Assembly (NCBI RefSeq): GCF_000612585.1
Contig: NZ_JFCA01000015.1
Coordinates: 1-64,000, forward strand
Direction: 5' to 3'
Length of the DNA stretch: 64,000 nt
Origin: Pseudomonas sp. CHM02
Lineage (GTDB): Bacteria > Pseudomonadota > Gammaproteobacteria > Pseudomonadales > Pseudomonadaceae
The position numbers were made by a program, and so were the translations under genes. Positions within the stretch are counted from its first letter, which is position 1. Each line of letters starts with the position of its first letter. The notes beneath the pieces were generated by a model, which was given only the letters and a program-made list of their open reading frames with translations, was not told the DNA's origin and made no database searches. Positions 8,226 to 15,314 of the stretch are shown piece after piece.

Positions 8226-8668
8226 GTGCCGGTGCCTTCATCACGCAGTTCGCCAAGGCGGCGCTCATCGCTTTCGCGGCCTTCCAGCAGGCTTTGCCAG
8301 GCGTCGGACTGACGCTGGCGGCTCAGGCGTTCCTGACGGAAAAGATCGCGCTCGCGCTCCTGGCTTTGCAAGGTGGTGGACACGTGGGTGACGTCGTTTT
8401 CCAGTTGCTGCTGGTCATCCGACAGGCCGCGCAAACGGTCCTGGGCGGCCTGCCAACTGGCCACCGACAAGCCTTCGATCAGCGAGGCATACACCTGGCG
8501 TGCCTCCTCGGCGATGGCTTCGCGGTGCAGGCGCAATTGCTCCTTGGCGTCGGTCAACACGCCGTGGGTGTGCTCGCAGCGCTGTTGCTGCGCAGCCAGT
8601 TGGCTCGCGGCCCTTTGCTCACGCAAGACCCGCAAGGATTGCAGGGTGCGCAGTTGTTCGGTTTTCAT
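8222..8668 (-). CDS. sctO: T3SS stalk protein SctO
   Basis: A 148-aa, nearly all-helical, charged protein with long heptad-like stretches (LREQRAASQLAAQQQRCEHT; QQQLENDVTHVSTTLQSQER), typical of SctO/YscO/FliJ coiled-coil stalks that enter the ATPase hexamer. Sequence is poorly conserved in this family; the call rests on coiled-coil content and position between sctN and sctQ, as for y4yJ in rhizobial clusters. ATG 8668 is chosen because GGAGA precedes it by seven bases; an upstream in-frame start at 8722 lies in repeat DNA. A 544-nt repeat-filled gap separates it from sctN. Confidence 0.85.
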   Translation of the reverse strand: MKTEQLRTLQSLRVLREQRAASQLAAQQQRCEHTHGVLTDAKEQLRLHREAIAEEARQVYASLIEGLSVASWQAAQDRLRGLSDDQQQLENDVTHVSTTLQSQERERDLFRQERLSRQRQSDAWQSLLEGRESDERRLGELRDEGTGT

Positions 8669-8722
8669 TCGGTTGTCTCCATTTTCATGCCAAAACACAT
8701 CGAGGAACCCATGAAGATCCAA

Positions 8723-8813
8723 TGTGGGAGCTGGCTTGCCGGCGATGACGGTCTACCCATCACAGACGTCGCTGACTGCCCCACCGCCATCGCCGGCAAG
8801 CCAGCTCCTACAC
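8723..8813. repeat. REP pair
   Basis: TGTGGGAGCTGGCTTGCCGG and, inverted, CCGGCAAGCCAGCTCCTACA flank about 45 nt. It lies directly upstream of sctO and borders the 350-bp structured element that follows. Confidence 0.8.
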
Positions 8814-8814
8814 G

Positions 8815-9152
8815 TACCCACGATGCGAAGCGAGCCGCTCTTGATCTTGCTCTTGCTCTTGCTCTTGCCTTTGATCTTGCTGTTGATCTGAGGCGCCCCG
8901 TAAAACCACGCTGGCCGAACGCAGGCTTGAATCCGTGGGTAACCCGGCAGGACGCCGGGTTAGCCGCCCCGCGCCATGGATGGCGCGTGGCGGCGGCCCA
9001 CGGATTCAAGCCGGAGTGAGGGCATGCCGAGCCTAAGCGAGGCACCGAGTGGTGGGGCGAGGACCTTTTGGTTACTTTTGGGTCCTTCCAAAAGTGACCC
9101 GCTGTAAGAGCGGAACCATAAGTCGCCGTTACCGCAGCAATGGATATGTCCC
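8815..9152 (-). repeat. Structured intergenic repeat element, copy A
   Basis: A 340-bp non-coding element, present in reverse orientation at about 32545-32862. Conserved parts include a GATCTTGCTCTTGC-type low-complexity end, CGCGCCATGGATGGCGCG (8970-8987) and a conserved tail rich in short inverted repeats. A 16-bp stem (8924-8939 with 8997-9012) and an 8-bp stem (8941-8948 with 8954-8961) have sequences quite unlike those of copy B, but they pair equally well. With the flanking REPs it fills the 8669-9212 gap between sctN and sctO. Confidence 0.75.
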
Positions 9153-9161
9153 CCCATAGAC

Positions 9162-9190
9162 CGCCATCGCCGGCAAGCCAGCTCCTACAA
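9162..9190. repeat. Single REP
   Basis: CCATCGCCGGCAAGCCAGCT followed by CCTAC, the same REP type as at 8723-8813, lying 22 nt beyond the sctN stop. Confidence 0.7.
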
Positions 9191-9212
9191 AAACCAGCAT
9201 ATGCATCCAACT

Positions 9213-10535
9213 TCATGCCAACACCTGCCGCATGCGGATCAGGGTCTGCTCCAGACTGCTCGGTTCATCAGCGTTCTGACGCAAGAAGGCTTCGATGGCC
9301 GCGTGGCGGTTGATCGCTTCGTCGGCCAGGGGGTCGCTGCCGGCGGAGTATTCGCCGACACGGATCAGCATTTCGATCTCGCCATAACGCGCCATCAGTT
9401 CGCGGATGCGCATCGCCAGGTGTTTGTGTTCCTCACCGGCAACCTGCTCCATCAAACGGCTGCGGCTGCGCAAGACATCCACCGCCGGGAAGTAGTTGCG
9501 CTGGGCCAGTTCGGCGCTCAGGGCGATATGCCCGTCAAGGATCGAACGGGCTTCCTCGGCCACCGGATCACTGGCGGCATCGCCCTCGGTGAGCACCGTA
9601 TACAGCGCAGTGATGCTGCCGGTGGGACCGGGCCCCGCGCGTTCCAGCAGGCGCGGCAAGGCCGAGAAAAACGAAGGCGGATAACCGCGTCGGGTCGGCG
9701 GTTCGCCCACGGCCAGGCCGATCTCGCGCTGGGCACGGGCGAAGCGGGTCAGGCTGTCCATCAACAGCAACACGTTGCGGCCTTGGTCGCGGTGGTATTC
9801 GGCCAGGGTGGTGGCGACAAACGCCGCACGCACCCGTTCGGCGGCCGGCCGATCCGAGGTGGCGACCACCGCCACCGCACGCGCACGGGCCTGGGCGTCG
9901 AGTTGCACATCCAGCAGCTCGCGCACTTCCCTGCCCCGCTCGCCGATCAGGCCGATCACGATCACATCCGCTTCACTGTTGCGAATGATGCTGGCAAGCA
10001 ACGACGACTTGCCCACGCCAGGTTCACCGAAGATCCCCATGCGCTGGCCCTGGGCCAGGGTCAGCAGGCCATCGATGGAGCGAATGCCCAGCGCCATCGA
10101 GCGCACGATCAATTGCCGGGAAAACGGTGCTGGGGGTTCGGCGTGCAGCGGGTAATGCTGCAAGGCCACGGTCGGTGGCAGTCCGTCGCCGTCGAGGAAA
10201 TCGCCCATGGGGCTGATCACTCGGCCCAGTTGCGCATCACCGACCGCCACGCCAAGGGTCTCGCCAGTGGCAGTGATTTGGGTGCGGGTGGACAGCCCCT
10301 CCATGGAGCCAATCGGCGACAGGATCGCCTCGTCACCGTCAAAGCCGATCACCTCGGCACTCAGGCTGCGGGCGCTGCCGGGGTCGCGCAGTTGGCACAG
10401 CTCGCCGATGCTCGCCCCGGCGACACTGGCACGCAGCAGCACACCGCGAATGCTCAACACCGTGCCGTGCATGGGTCGCAGGCGGGCCTGGGCCAGGCGC
10501 CCGGAAAGGCGTGGCAGCAACTGGTCCAGGTTCAT
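9213..10535 (-). CDS. sctN: T3SS ATPase SctN
   Basis: A 440-aa ATPase of the SctN/FliI family that unfolds and feeds substrates to the export gate on the cytoplasmic face. It has an N-terminal beta-barrel-like region, a Walker A motif GEPGVGKSS (about residues 170-178), IGERGREVRELL, Walker B NVLLLMDSLTRFARAQREI and a Gly-rich SITALYTVL segment typical of F1-beta-like enzymes. Length is normal. The start overlaps the sctL stop (ATGA). The sctN-sctO junction is broken by about 540 nt of repeats. Confidence 0.97.
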   Translation of the reverse strand: MNLDQLLPRLSGRLAQARLRPMHGTVLSIRGVLLRASVAGASIGELCQLRDPGSARSLSAEVIGFDGDEAILSPIGSMEGLSTRTQITATGETLGVAVGDAQLGRVISPMGDFLDGDGLPPTVALQHYPLHAEPPAPFSRQLIVRSMALGIRSIDGLLTLAQGQRMGIFGEPGVGKSSLLASIIRNSEADVIVIGLIGERGREVRELLDVQLDAQARARAVAVVATSDRPAAERVRAAFVATTLAEYHRDQGRNVLLLMDSLTRFARAQREIGLAVGEPPTRRGYPPSFFSALPRLLERAGPGPTGSITALYTVLTEGDAASDPVAEEARSILDGHIALSAELAQRNYFPAVDVLRSRSRLMEQVAGEEHKHLAMRIRELMARYGEIEMLIRVGEYSAGSDPLADEAINRHAAIEAFLRQNADEPSSLEQTLIRMRQVLA

Positions 10536-11116
10536 GCCACGCCCTCTTCGGCGAAAGGCAACAGGCTGCGCCGCAGGTTTTGCAATTGGGCTTCGAGCCC
10601 CAACTCCACCGAACCGGCCGGGCTGTTCAGGCGTGCCTGGCCGGCGTGCAACTGTTCATCTGCATCCACCGCAATCGCCAGCCCTTCCAGCGTGAGACGC
10701 TGGCGCAACGCATCGACTTCCGCCGGCGGCACCCACAGAGTCAACGCCTGGTCCTGGCGGAACGCGCTCAAGGCCTGACGGGTACTGCGCACCACGCGGT
10801 CGGCATTGTCCAGTTCACCCAGCACTTCGCGCACGATGCCCAGGGCCAGGTCGGCCAGGGACGCTTCCAGGCTGCTCAAGTAGTGCTGCACCTGGGACTG
10901 GGTCTGCAGCAGCAGTTGCGCCACCTGTTCGGCGCCGGCTTGCCGGGCGCTTTCAAAACCTTCGGCGCGGGCGCTGCTCAGCCATTGCTCGCTGTCGGTC
11001 TTGATCTGTTCGGCCTCTGCCTTGGCCGCCTGCAGGAAGGCAAAACCGTCGCTCCACAACGCGGCGTCTTCGGCGCGCAGGATGCGGGCGGTGGGACGAC
11101 TCGGCAATTCACTCAT
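10532..11116 (-). CDS. sctL: T3SS ATPase regulator SctL (NolV-like)
   Basis: A 194-aa protein of the SctL/FliH/NolV family, which ties the ATPase to the sorting platform. It has a helical N-terminal half (AAKAEAEQIKTDSEQWLSSA...) and a C-terminal domain with LADLALGIVREVLGE and the ending GSVELGLEAQLQNLRRSL, the usual FliH-like pattern. ATG 11116 is chosen because GAGGAGATTACGCC precedes it; it overlaps the sctK stop (ATGA). Confidence 0.93.
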   Translation of the reverse strand: MSELPSRPTARILRAEDAALWSDGFAFLQAAKAEAEQIKTDSEQWLSSARAEGFESARQAGAEQVAQLLLQTQSQVQHYLSSLEASLADLALGIVREVLGELDNADRVVRSTRQALSAFRQDQALTLWVPPAEVDALRQRLTLEGLAIAVDADEQLHAGQARLNSPAGSVELGLEAQLQNLRRSLLPFAEEGVA

Positions 11117-11727
11117 GGCGTAATCTCCTCGGCCAGCAGGCACGCGGCAGCGGCCTGGACGATTTCCAGGTCACGGGGCACCCGGGCGCCATGGCCCTGG
11201 GGGAAGGCAAACCGCAAACGCAGCCAGCCTTGCCAGTCGGCATGCTGGGCATGCAGCCACGCGGCGACACAGCCCTGGCCGTCGCGGTCGATGGCCTCGA
11301 TCAACTCGCCGGGTTCACGCAGCAGATCCGCCGCGCCGCCAAGTTGGCGCAAGGCCAGGGCTGAAACAAAGACTTCTGCGCCGAGACCTTCGCGCAACTC
11401 ATTGACCACCTCGCGACGGATCTCCCGGCTCAGGGTCGACGCATGCCAGATCGCCCCGCACAACCTTGGCAAGTGGGCAAACTGTAGTGGCGACAGCAAC
11501 AGCACCGGCAAGTCGGCCGCCACGGGCGTGGTCAATTGATCCATGGGGGCCAATTGGTAATGGCTGACCAGCAGCTGTTCCAGGCGCTGGCGGAAGCGCG
11601 GCTGAGCCTGCATCGCCTGCAACACCGCCTCCGGCAAGTCATCGGCAAAACATCCGACCAGGCTGGACCCGCGCACGAACTGCAAGGGTTCGGCGACAAG
11701 CCCCTGCCAACGCTCGAACAGACTCAT
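11113..11727 (-). CDS. sctK: T3SS sorting platform accessory SctK (NolU-like)
   Basis: A 204-aa protein in the position of NolU/HrpD/SctK. The family is weakly conserved; supporting residues are the central LPRLCGAIWHASTLSREI stretch and a basic C-terminal half. SctK links pods of the sorting platform to SctD. Both ends overlap neighbours (ATGA with sctJ upstream and sctL downstream), a strong sign of coupled translation. Confidence 0.85.
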   Translation of the reverse strand: MSLFERWQGLVAEPLQFVRGSSLVGCFADDLPEAVLQAMQAQPRFRQRLEQLLVSHYQLAPMDQLTTPVAADLPVLLLSPLQFAHLPRLCGAIWHASTLSREIRREVVNELREGLGAEVFVSALALRQLGGAADLLREPGELIEAIDRDGQGCVAAWLHAQHADWQGWLRLRFAFPQGHGARVPRDLEIVQAAAACLLAEEITP

Positions 11728-12506
11728 TCACCCTCCTTGAGCACATACAACGCCTGGGACTGACGGCGCGTCCACTGCTGACGCGCCAGCACCCCCAGGG
11801 CACCGAGTGCGATCAACAGCAACGCACCAAACATCAGCCGTGCCTGTGCCAGGTTGTCTTCCAGCAGCCACAGGCCCATGAAGCGTGCCAGGCGCGGTTG
11901 CGCCGGGTTCTGGCTGATGGCGACGGCGGCCTTGATGGCGGTCACTGAGACACCGTCGTAGCTCAGCCCGGAAATGCCGTTGGCGACCAGGGTCTTGATC
12001 TGCGGGATCAGCGTATTGATGTCAGTGCCTGGGTCGTAGCGCACCAGCACCGAGGCCGACGACGGCGAGATCACGCGCTTGAGCAAGTCGTTGTCCGGCA
12101 GCACCACGTGCACACGGGCGGCGACGATGCCGTCGATCTGCGACACCGAGTGCGACAGTTCTTCGCTCAACGCATAGATCATCTGCGCCCGCTCCTGCAC
12201 CGGGGACGACACCAGGCCGTTGCCCTTGAACACCTCGCCCATGTTGGAGAAGCTCTGCTGCGGCAGGCCGGCGTTGTCGAGCAGGGTCATGGCTTCGGCA
12301 AAGCGTGACTCATCGACCACCACCTTGAGTTGGCCGTTGTCCTGGGCCTTGCGTTCTGCCGGAATGCCACCGCGCAACAGCACCGCGACCATGGCGTTGG
12401 CGTCACGTTCGCTGAGGTTGGTGTAGAGGTCGGTGTTGCACGCTTGCAACAGGCAGGCGAGCAGGCCGATCAGCAGCAGGCGCAGGGCGCGGTTTGGGCT
12501 TGGCAT
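11724..12506 (-). CDS. sctJ: T3SS inner-membrane ring lipoprotein SctJ
   Basis: A 260-aa lipoprotein of the SctJ/FliF-N family. A signal peptide with lipobox LLQAC (cysteine near residue 23) leads into NTDLYTNLSERDANAMVAVLLRGG, followed by two ring-building domains containing RVHVVLP and SVLVRYDPGTDINTLIPQIKTLVANGISGLSYDGVSV. A single C-terminal membrane helix (LMFGALLLIALGALGVLA) is followed by a basic tail. ATG 12506 gives the lipoprotein signal; the longer frame upstream overlaps sctI in another reading frame and is not used. It starts 4 nt after sctI. Confidence 0.96.
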   Translation of the reverse strand: MPSPNRALRLLLIGLLACLLQACNTDLYTNLSERDANAMVAVLLRGGIPAERKAQDNGQLKVVVDESRFAEAMTLLDNAGLPQQSFSNMGEVFKGNGLVSSPVQERAQMIYALSEELSHSVSQIDGIVAARVHVVLPDNDLLKRVISPSSASVLVRYDPGTDINTLIPQIKTLVANGISGLSYDGVSVTAIKAAVAISQNPAQPRLARFMGLWLLEDNLAQARLMFGALLLIALGALGVLARQQWTRRQSQALYVLKEGE

Positions 12507-12510
12507 ACGG

Positions 12511-12945
12511 TTATTGACCCTTGAGCAAGGTGTTGGCGGACCCGGAAATCTGCGTCGCACCGCGCACCACCATCTGGGTTTCGATGGAGTAATCGAACAT
12601 CTTGCCCAGGGAGTGGACGATCTGGTCGACCTGTTGCTCGCCAACCTTTTTCCCCGGTTCGGCGCCTGGAGAGACACTGGCCGTTCGAATCTCCGTCGAG
12701 GCCGGCGGCGGCGCCGACGGGTTGTTGGTGAGCAGGTCGGCGCGCTCGGAAAACGCCCGCGTGCGGTCGATGAAACTGTTCATCCGCTCCATCAGGCCCG
12801 AGCCGATCTGGTGCGGGCTGGCGCCTTCGGGCATGCCCTTGGCGGTGTTGGCCATGTGCTCGAACAGGTTCTGCGAGGCCCCGGCGGGCCCCGCGCCGGC
12901 AGACGGCGGCAACGCCGAAGCGCCAGCGGCGAGACTGATAGTCAT
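12511..12945 (-). CDS. sctI: T3SS inner rod protein SctI (NolB-like)
   Basis: A 144-aa small secreted-type protein with an Ala/Gly/Pro-rich, disordered N-terminal half. Its helical C-terminus, VDQIVHSLGKMFDYSIETQMVV...TQISGSANTLLKGQ, fits the SctI/YscI/HrpB pattern in which the last helix polymerises as inner rod. The position directly before sctJ is that of nolB in rhizobial clusters. It starts 9 nt after the 77-aa gene. Confidence 0.85.
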   Translation of the reverse strand: MTISLAAGASALPPSAGAGPAGASQNLFEHMANTAKGMPEGASPHQIGSGLMERMNSFIDRTRAFSERADLLTNNPSAPPPASTEIRTASVSPGAEPGKKVGEQQVDQIVHSLGKMFDYSIETQMVVRGATQISGSANTLLKGQ

Positions 12946-12954
12946 AGGGGCTTC

Positions 12955-13188
12955 CTACTCTTCGTCGTCATCGGACATGGCGTCGTTCAGCAGTTCCTGC
13001 ATCTTCGGCATGATGATGAACTGACCGCCGATGGTGACCGCCTGGGTGATCAACGCATCGGTGAACTCGGGGTCATCGGCTTCGGTGGGTTTTTCGGACG
13101 CCTTGGCGTTATCCACCGCGGCATTGAACTTGGCTTCAGGGCTGGCGCCACCAGGGGCGAGATTGCTGTCTACGGCCGTTACGGACAT
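12955..13188 (-). CDS. Small T3SS operon protein, 77 aa, unassigned
   Basis: A 77-aa protein lacking a signal peptide: polar N-terminus, a helical segment TDALITQAVTIGGQFIIMPKMQELL (about residues 43-67) and an acidic tail AMSDDDEE. The ribosome site AGGAG stands seven bases before ATG. It lies between rhcC1 and sctI in a continuous operon, so a secreted or structural role is likely, possibly needle, early substrate or pilot/chaperone. I do not recognise a family. The acidic tail is unlike known SctF needles. Confidence 0.7.
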   Translation of the reverse strand: MSVTAVDSNLAPGGASPEAKFNAAVDNAKASEKPTEADDPEFTDALITQAVTIGGQFIIMPKMQELLNDAMSDDDEE

Positions 13189-13200
13189 GGTGCTGCTCCT

Positions 13201-13767
13201 TTACTGGGTTGGGGTTTCGGTACTGACTTGCGCGCCACGGAACACCCGCACACCGCGCTCGCGCACCACCGGAGTGGCCACGACCCTGGGTTGCAGGTGA
13301 TCGACATGTTGTTGCACCAGCGCCAGGTACGGCGGAGGTCCGGACACGAACACTTCATCGCCCTCGGGACCGTTGCGCATGGACAGTTGCTGGCCGAACA
13401 CGTCGAGGTTGCCGAGGTAGGCCTGCAGCTGGTCCAGGTCAAGGGCGCTGGCCTTGAACAGCTTGGTGCTGATTTCGTCACTGGTGTTGAGGTACAGCAG
13501 GTTGCCGTCGAAGTACCAGGTGAGGCCGTTGGTGCTGCACAGTGCCTGCAGGAATTCCCCGGCGGTGGCCGCGCGAAGGGTGCTGCGGGCCTTGCCACGG
13601 ACCTTGTCGGAGAGCACCAGCGGCACGTCGAGGTTGTGCCCGAATTCTTCCAGGGCGCTACGTACATCCTGGTCGACCAGCACGTAGGCGTACGGCTGGG
13701 AGAACCACGCGGGCTCTTCGGCGGCGTGAGCAAAACTGGCGCTGAACAGGCATAGGACAGCCAGCAA
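13201..13767 (-). CDS. Split secretin N-terminal part RhcC1 (NolW-like); start uncertain
   Basis: About 188 aa corresponding to the periplasmic N-domains of a T3SS secretin: signal peptide ending FSASFAHA, then EEPAWFSQPYAYVLVDQDVRSALEEFG, VPLVLSDKVRGKARSTLRAA (N0 domain) and an N1-like region to LNTSDEISTKLFKA and beyond. The membrane-pore domain is absent, as in rhizobial NolW/RhcC1. TTG 13767 is given as start only because no ATG or GTG is in frame near the signal peptide. An ATG at 13781 with AAGG upstream is one base out of frame and runs into TAA at once. It is first in the sctI-sctU operon and 45 nt from the divergent TPR lipoprotein gene. Confidence 0.8.
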   Translation of the reverse strand: MLAVLCLFSASFAHAAEEPAWFSQPYAYVLVDQDVRSALEEFGHNLDVPLVLSDKVRGKARSTLRAATAGEFLQALCSTNGLTWYFDGNLLYLNTSDEISTKLFKASALDLDQLQAYLGNLDVFGQQLSMRNGPEGDEVFVSGPPPYLALVQQHVDHLQPRVVATPVVRERGVRVFRGAQVSTETPTQ

Positions 13768-13812
13768 AAATATGCTTACATGGCGTCCGCCTTCGCCAGA
13801 CGAGTTGTGACG

Positions 13813-14577
13813 ATGTCCAAGAATTTTCTGCTCGCCAGTACCCTGTTGCTGGCCGCCTGCTCCAGCAAGCCCGCGACCGATTCCGACAAGTCCCTGCAAC
13901 TGGCCGATGACCTGAGCAAGCGCGGCGACTACGCCAGTGCGGCGGCACTGTACGAGCGTGCCGCACAGCAACCCAGTGCCGGCATCGAGTTGTGGCTCAA
14001 GCTCGGCAAGGCCAGGCTCGACGCCAAGGACGCGCCGGGCGCCGAGCGCGCCTACCAACAGGCCCTGGGTTTCGACGTACGCAATGCCGACGCCCTGCTC
14101 GGCCTGGGTACCGCGCAATTGCAGTTGGGCAAGACCCAGCGCGCTGTCACCGCCCTCGGACAGGCCGCCGATATCAGCGGCTTGCCAGTCGCCTACACCC
14201 GCCTGGGTGTTGCGCAGATCCTCAACGGCCAGGCCGGTGCGGCGCAAAGCGCTTTCGCCAAGAGCCTGAGCCTCAAGCCCGACGACCTCGACAACCGTTG
14301 CAACCTGGCCCTGGCTTACGCGCTGGGCGGGCAGTCGCAGCAGGCGTTGGACACCATCGCCCCGGTCGCCCAGTCGCCCCGCGCCTTGCCGAGGCATCAG
14401 CGTAATGAGTTGTTGGTGATGGTGCTGGCCGGATATGAGCAGCGGGTGGCTGGCTTGCCGCTGGATGACATTCCGGCTGCCGAGCGGGAGCGGTTGGTGA
14501 GTGAGGCCAAGCGTATCAAGGCCATCAGTGATCCGGTGGCGCAGGCTCGCGAACTGGGGCTGGTTGACCCGCGTTGA
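13813..14577 (+). CDS. TadD-like TPR lipoprotein
   Basis: A 254-aa lipoprotein: MSKNFLLASTLLLAACSS gives a lipobox LAAC with cysteine at residue 16. It then has about four tetratricopeptide repeats (ASAAALYERAAQQPS, PGAERAYQQALGFDVRNADA, AAQSAFAKSLSLKPDDLDN, QQALDTIAPVAQ). Layout and the ending (PHRQ-type basic stretch, then ERLVSEAKRIKAISD) resemble TadD, the outer-membrane lipoprotein helping secretin assembly in Tad pilus systems. It is divergent from rhcC1 with only 45 nt between, and lies near a Tad-type secretin and CpaD-like gene. Probable role: assembly of the outer-membrane channel. ATG 13813 is chosen over 13780 because it yields the lipoprotein signal. Confidence 0.75.
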   Translation: MSKNFLLASTLLLAACSSKPATDSDKSLQLADDLSKRGDYASAAALYERAAQQPSAGIELWLKLGKARLDAKDAPGAERAYQQALGFDVRNADALLGLGTAQLQLGKTQRAVTALGQAADISGLPVAYTRLGVAQILNGQAGAAQSAFAKSLSLKPDDLDNRCNLALAYALGGQSQQALDTIAPVAQSPRALPRHQRNELLVMVLAGYEQRVAGLPLDDIPAAERERLVSEAKRIKAISDPVAQARELGLVDPR

Positions 14578-14610
14578 GCCTGTGATGGGTGGGTTTTGTG
14601 TGCTGATCGG

Positions 14611-14898
14611 GCTCACTGTGGTGAGCCGGCTTACTGTGGTGAGCGGGCTTGTTGTGGTGAGCGGGCTTGCCCCCGCGCTGGGCTGCGCAGCAGCCCCAGT
14701 TGAATTCATCGCGCACCTGCAGACGGTCATCAGCGCCTGGTTTTGGGGCTGCTTCGCAGCCCAGCGCGGGGCAAGCCCGCTCACCACAGAAAGCCTGTTC
14801 ACCACAACAAGCCCGCTCACGACAGTAAGCCTGTTCACCACAACAAGCCTGTTCACCACAGAAAGCCTGTTCACCACAGGAGGGCCATTCACCACAGT
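14611..14898. repeat. REP-type inverted repeat with expanded 18-nt tandem arms
   Basis: The left arm has about three units of CTGTGGTGAGCSGGCTTR (14616-14669). The centre has GGGCTGCGCAGCAGCCCC and GGGGCTGCTTCGCAGCCC. The right arm has seven 18-nt units, 14773-14898, with consensus AAGCCTGTTCACCACARM, which are inverted copies of the left unit. The structure could fold into a very long hairpin. It fills nearly all of the 14578-14919 gap between the tadD-like and cpaD-like genes, which are convergent, and so may end both transcripts. Confidence 0.85.
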
Positions 14899-14919
14899 CG
14901 TAGGTGTGATCTTCAAGGG

Positions 14920-15300
14920 TCATTGCTTACCCCCTGCCGCTTCGGCCTTGGCTTCTTGCTGATCCTTGCGCCGCTGCAATTGCTCGCGGTCGAAACCTTC
15001 GATGTACACCTGCGCCGCGCGGCCTACGGGCGCAGCCATCACCGGGCCGGTCGTGCGGCCTTGGGTCAGGTCCTGCTTGCGCTCGACCATCTGCATCAGG
15101 TTCAAGTTATTCGCACAGCCCAATGCAAGGGTCGGCTTGAAGTCTTCGCCCAGGCCGATGGTATCCGTCGCAGGAGGTTGCTGGCATTGGGTCGGCAAGC
15201 CATCGGCGCGGTACTCGGACGAGTAGTATGTCGGCGCCAAGTGGGTCTGGCAGCCCATCAGCGCCAGGGGCAACAGCATCAATACGCGCAAAGCAGTCAT
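14920..15300 (-). CDS. CpaD-like (Tad pilus) lipoprotein in the T3SS operon
   Basis: A 126-aa lipoprotein with signal MTALRVLMLLPLALMGC. The segment FKPTLALGCANNLNLMQMVERKQDLTQGR (about residues 60-88) matches the pattern of CpaD proteins, where a GCANxxNLxxMVxxPxDLxxGR motif is typical. CpaD is a small outer-membrane lipoprotein that accompanies the CpaC/RcpA secretin in Tad pili. Here it follows the secretin gene by 14 nt at the end of the sctD-sctV operon, so a pilotin-like role for this secretin is likely. It is shorter than many CpaD proteins, with a charged C-terminal tail (LQRRKDQQEAKAEA). ATG 15300 is chosen for the signal peptide. Confidence 0.75.
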   Translation of the reverse strand: MTALRVLMLLPLALMGCQTHLAPTYYSSEYRADGLPTQCQQPPATDTIGLGEDFKPTLALGCANNLNLMQMVERKQDLTQGRTTGPVMAAPVGRAAQVYIEGFDREQLQRRKDQQEAKAEAAGGKQ

Positions 15301-15314
15301 GGCAGTCCCCCTGA

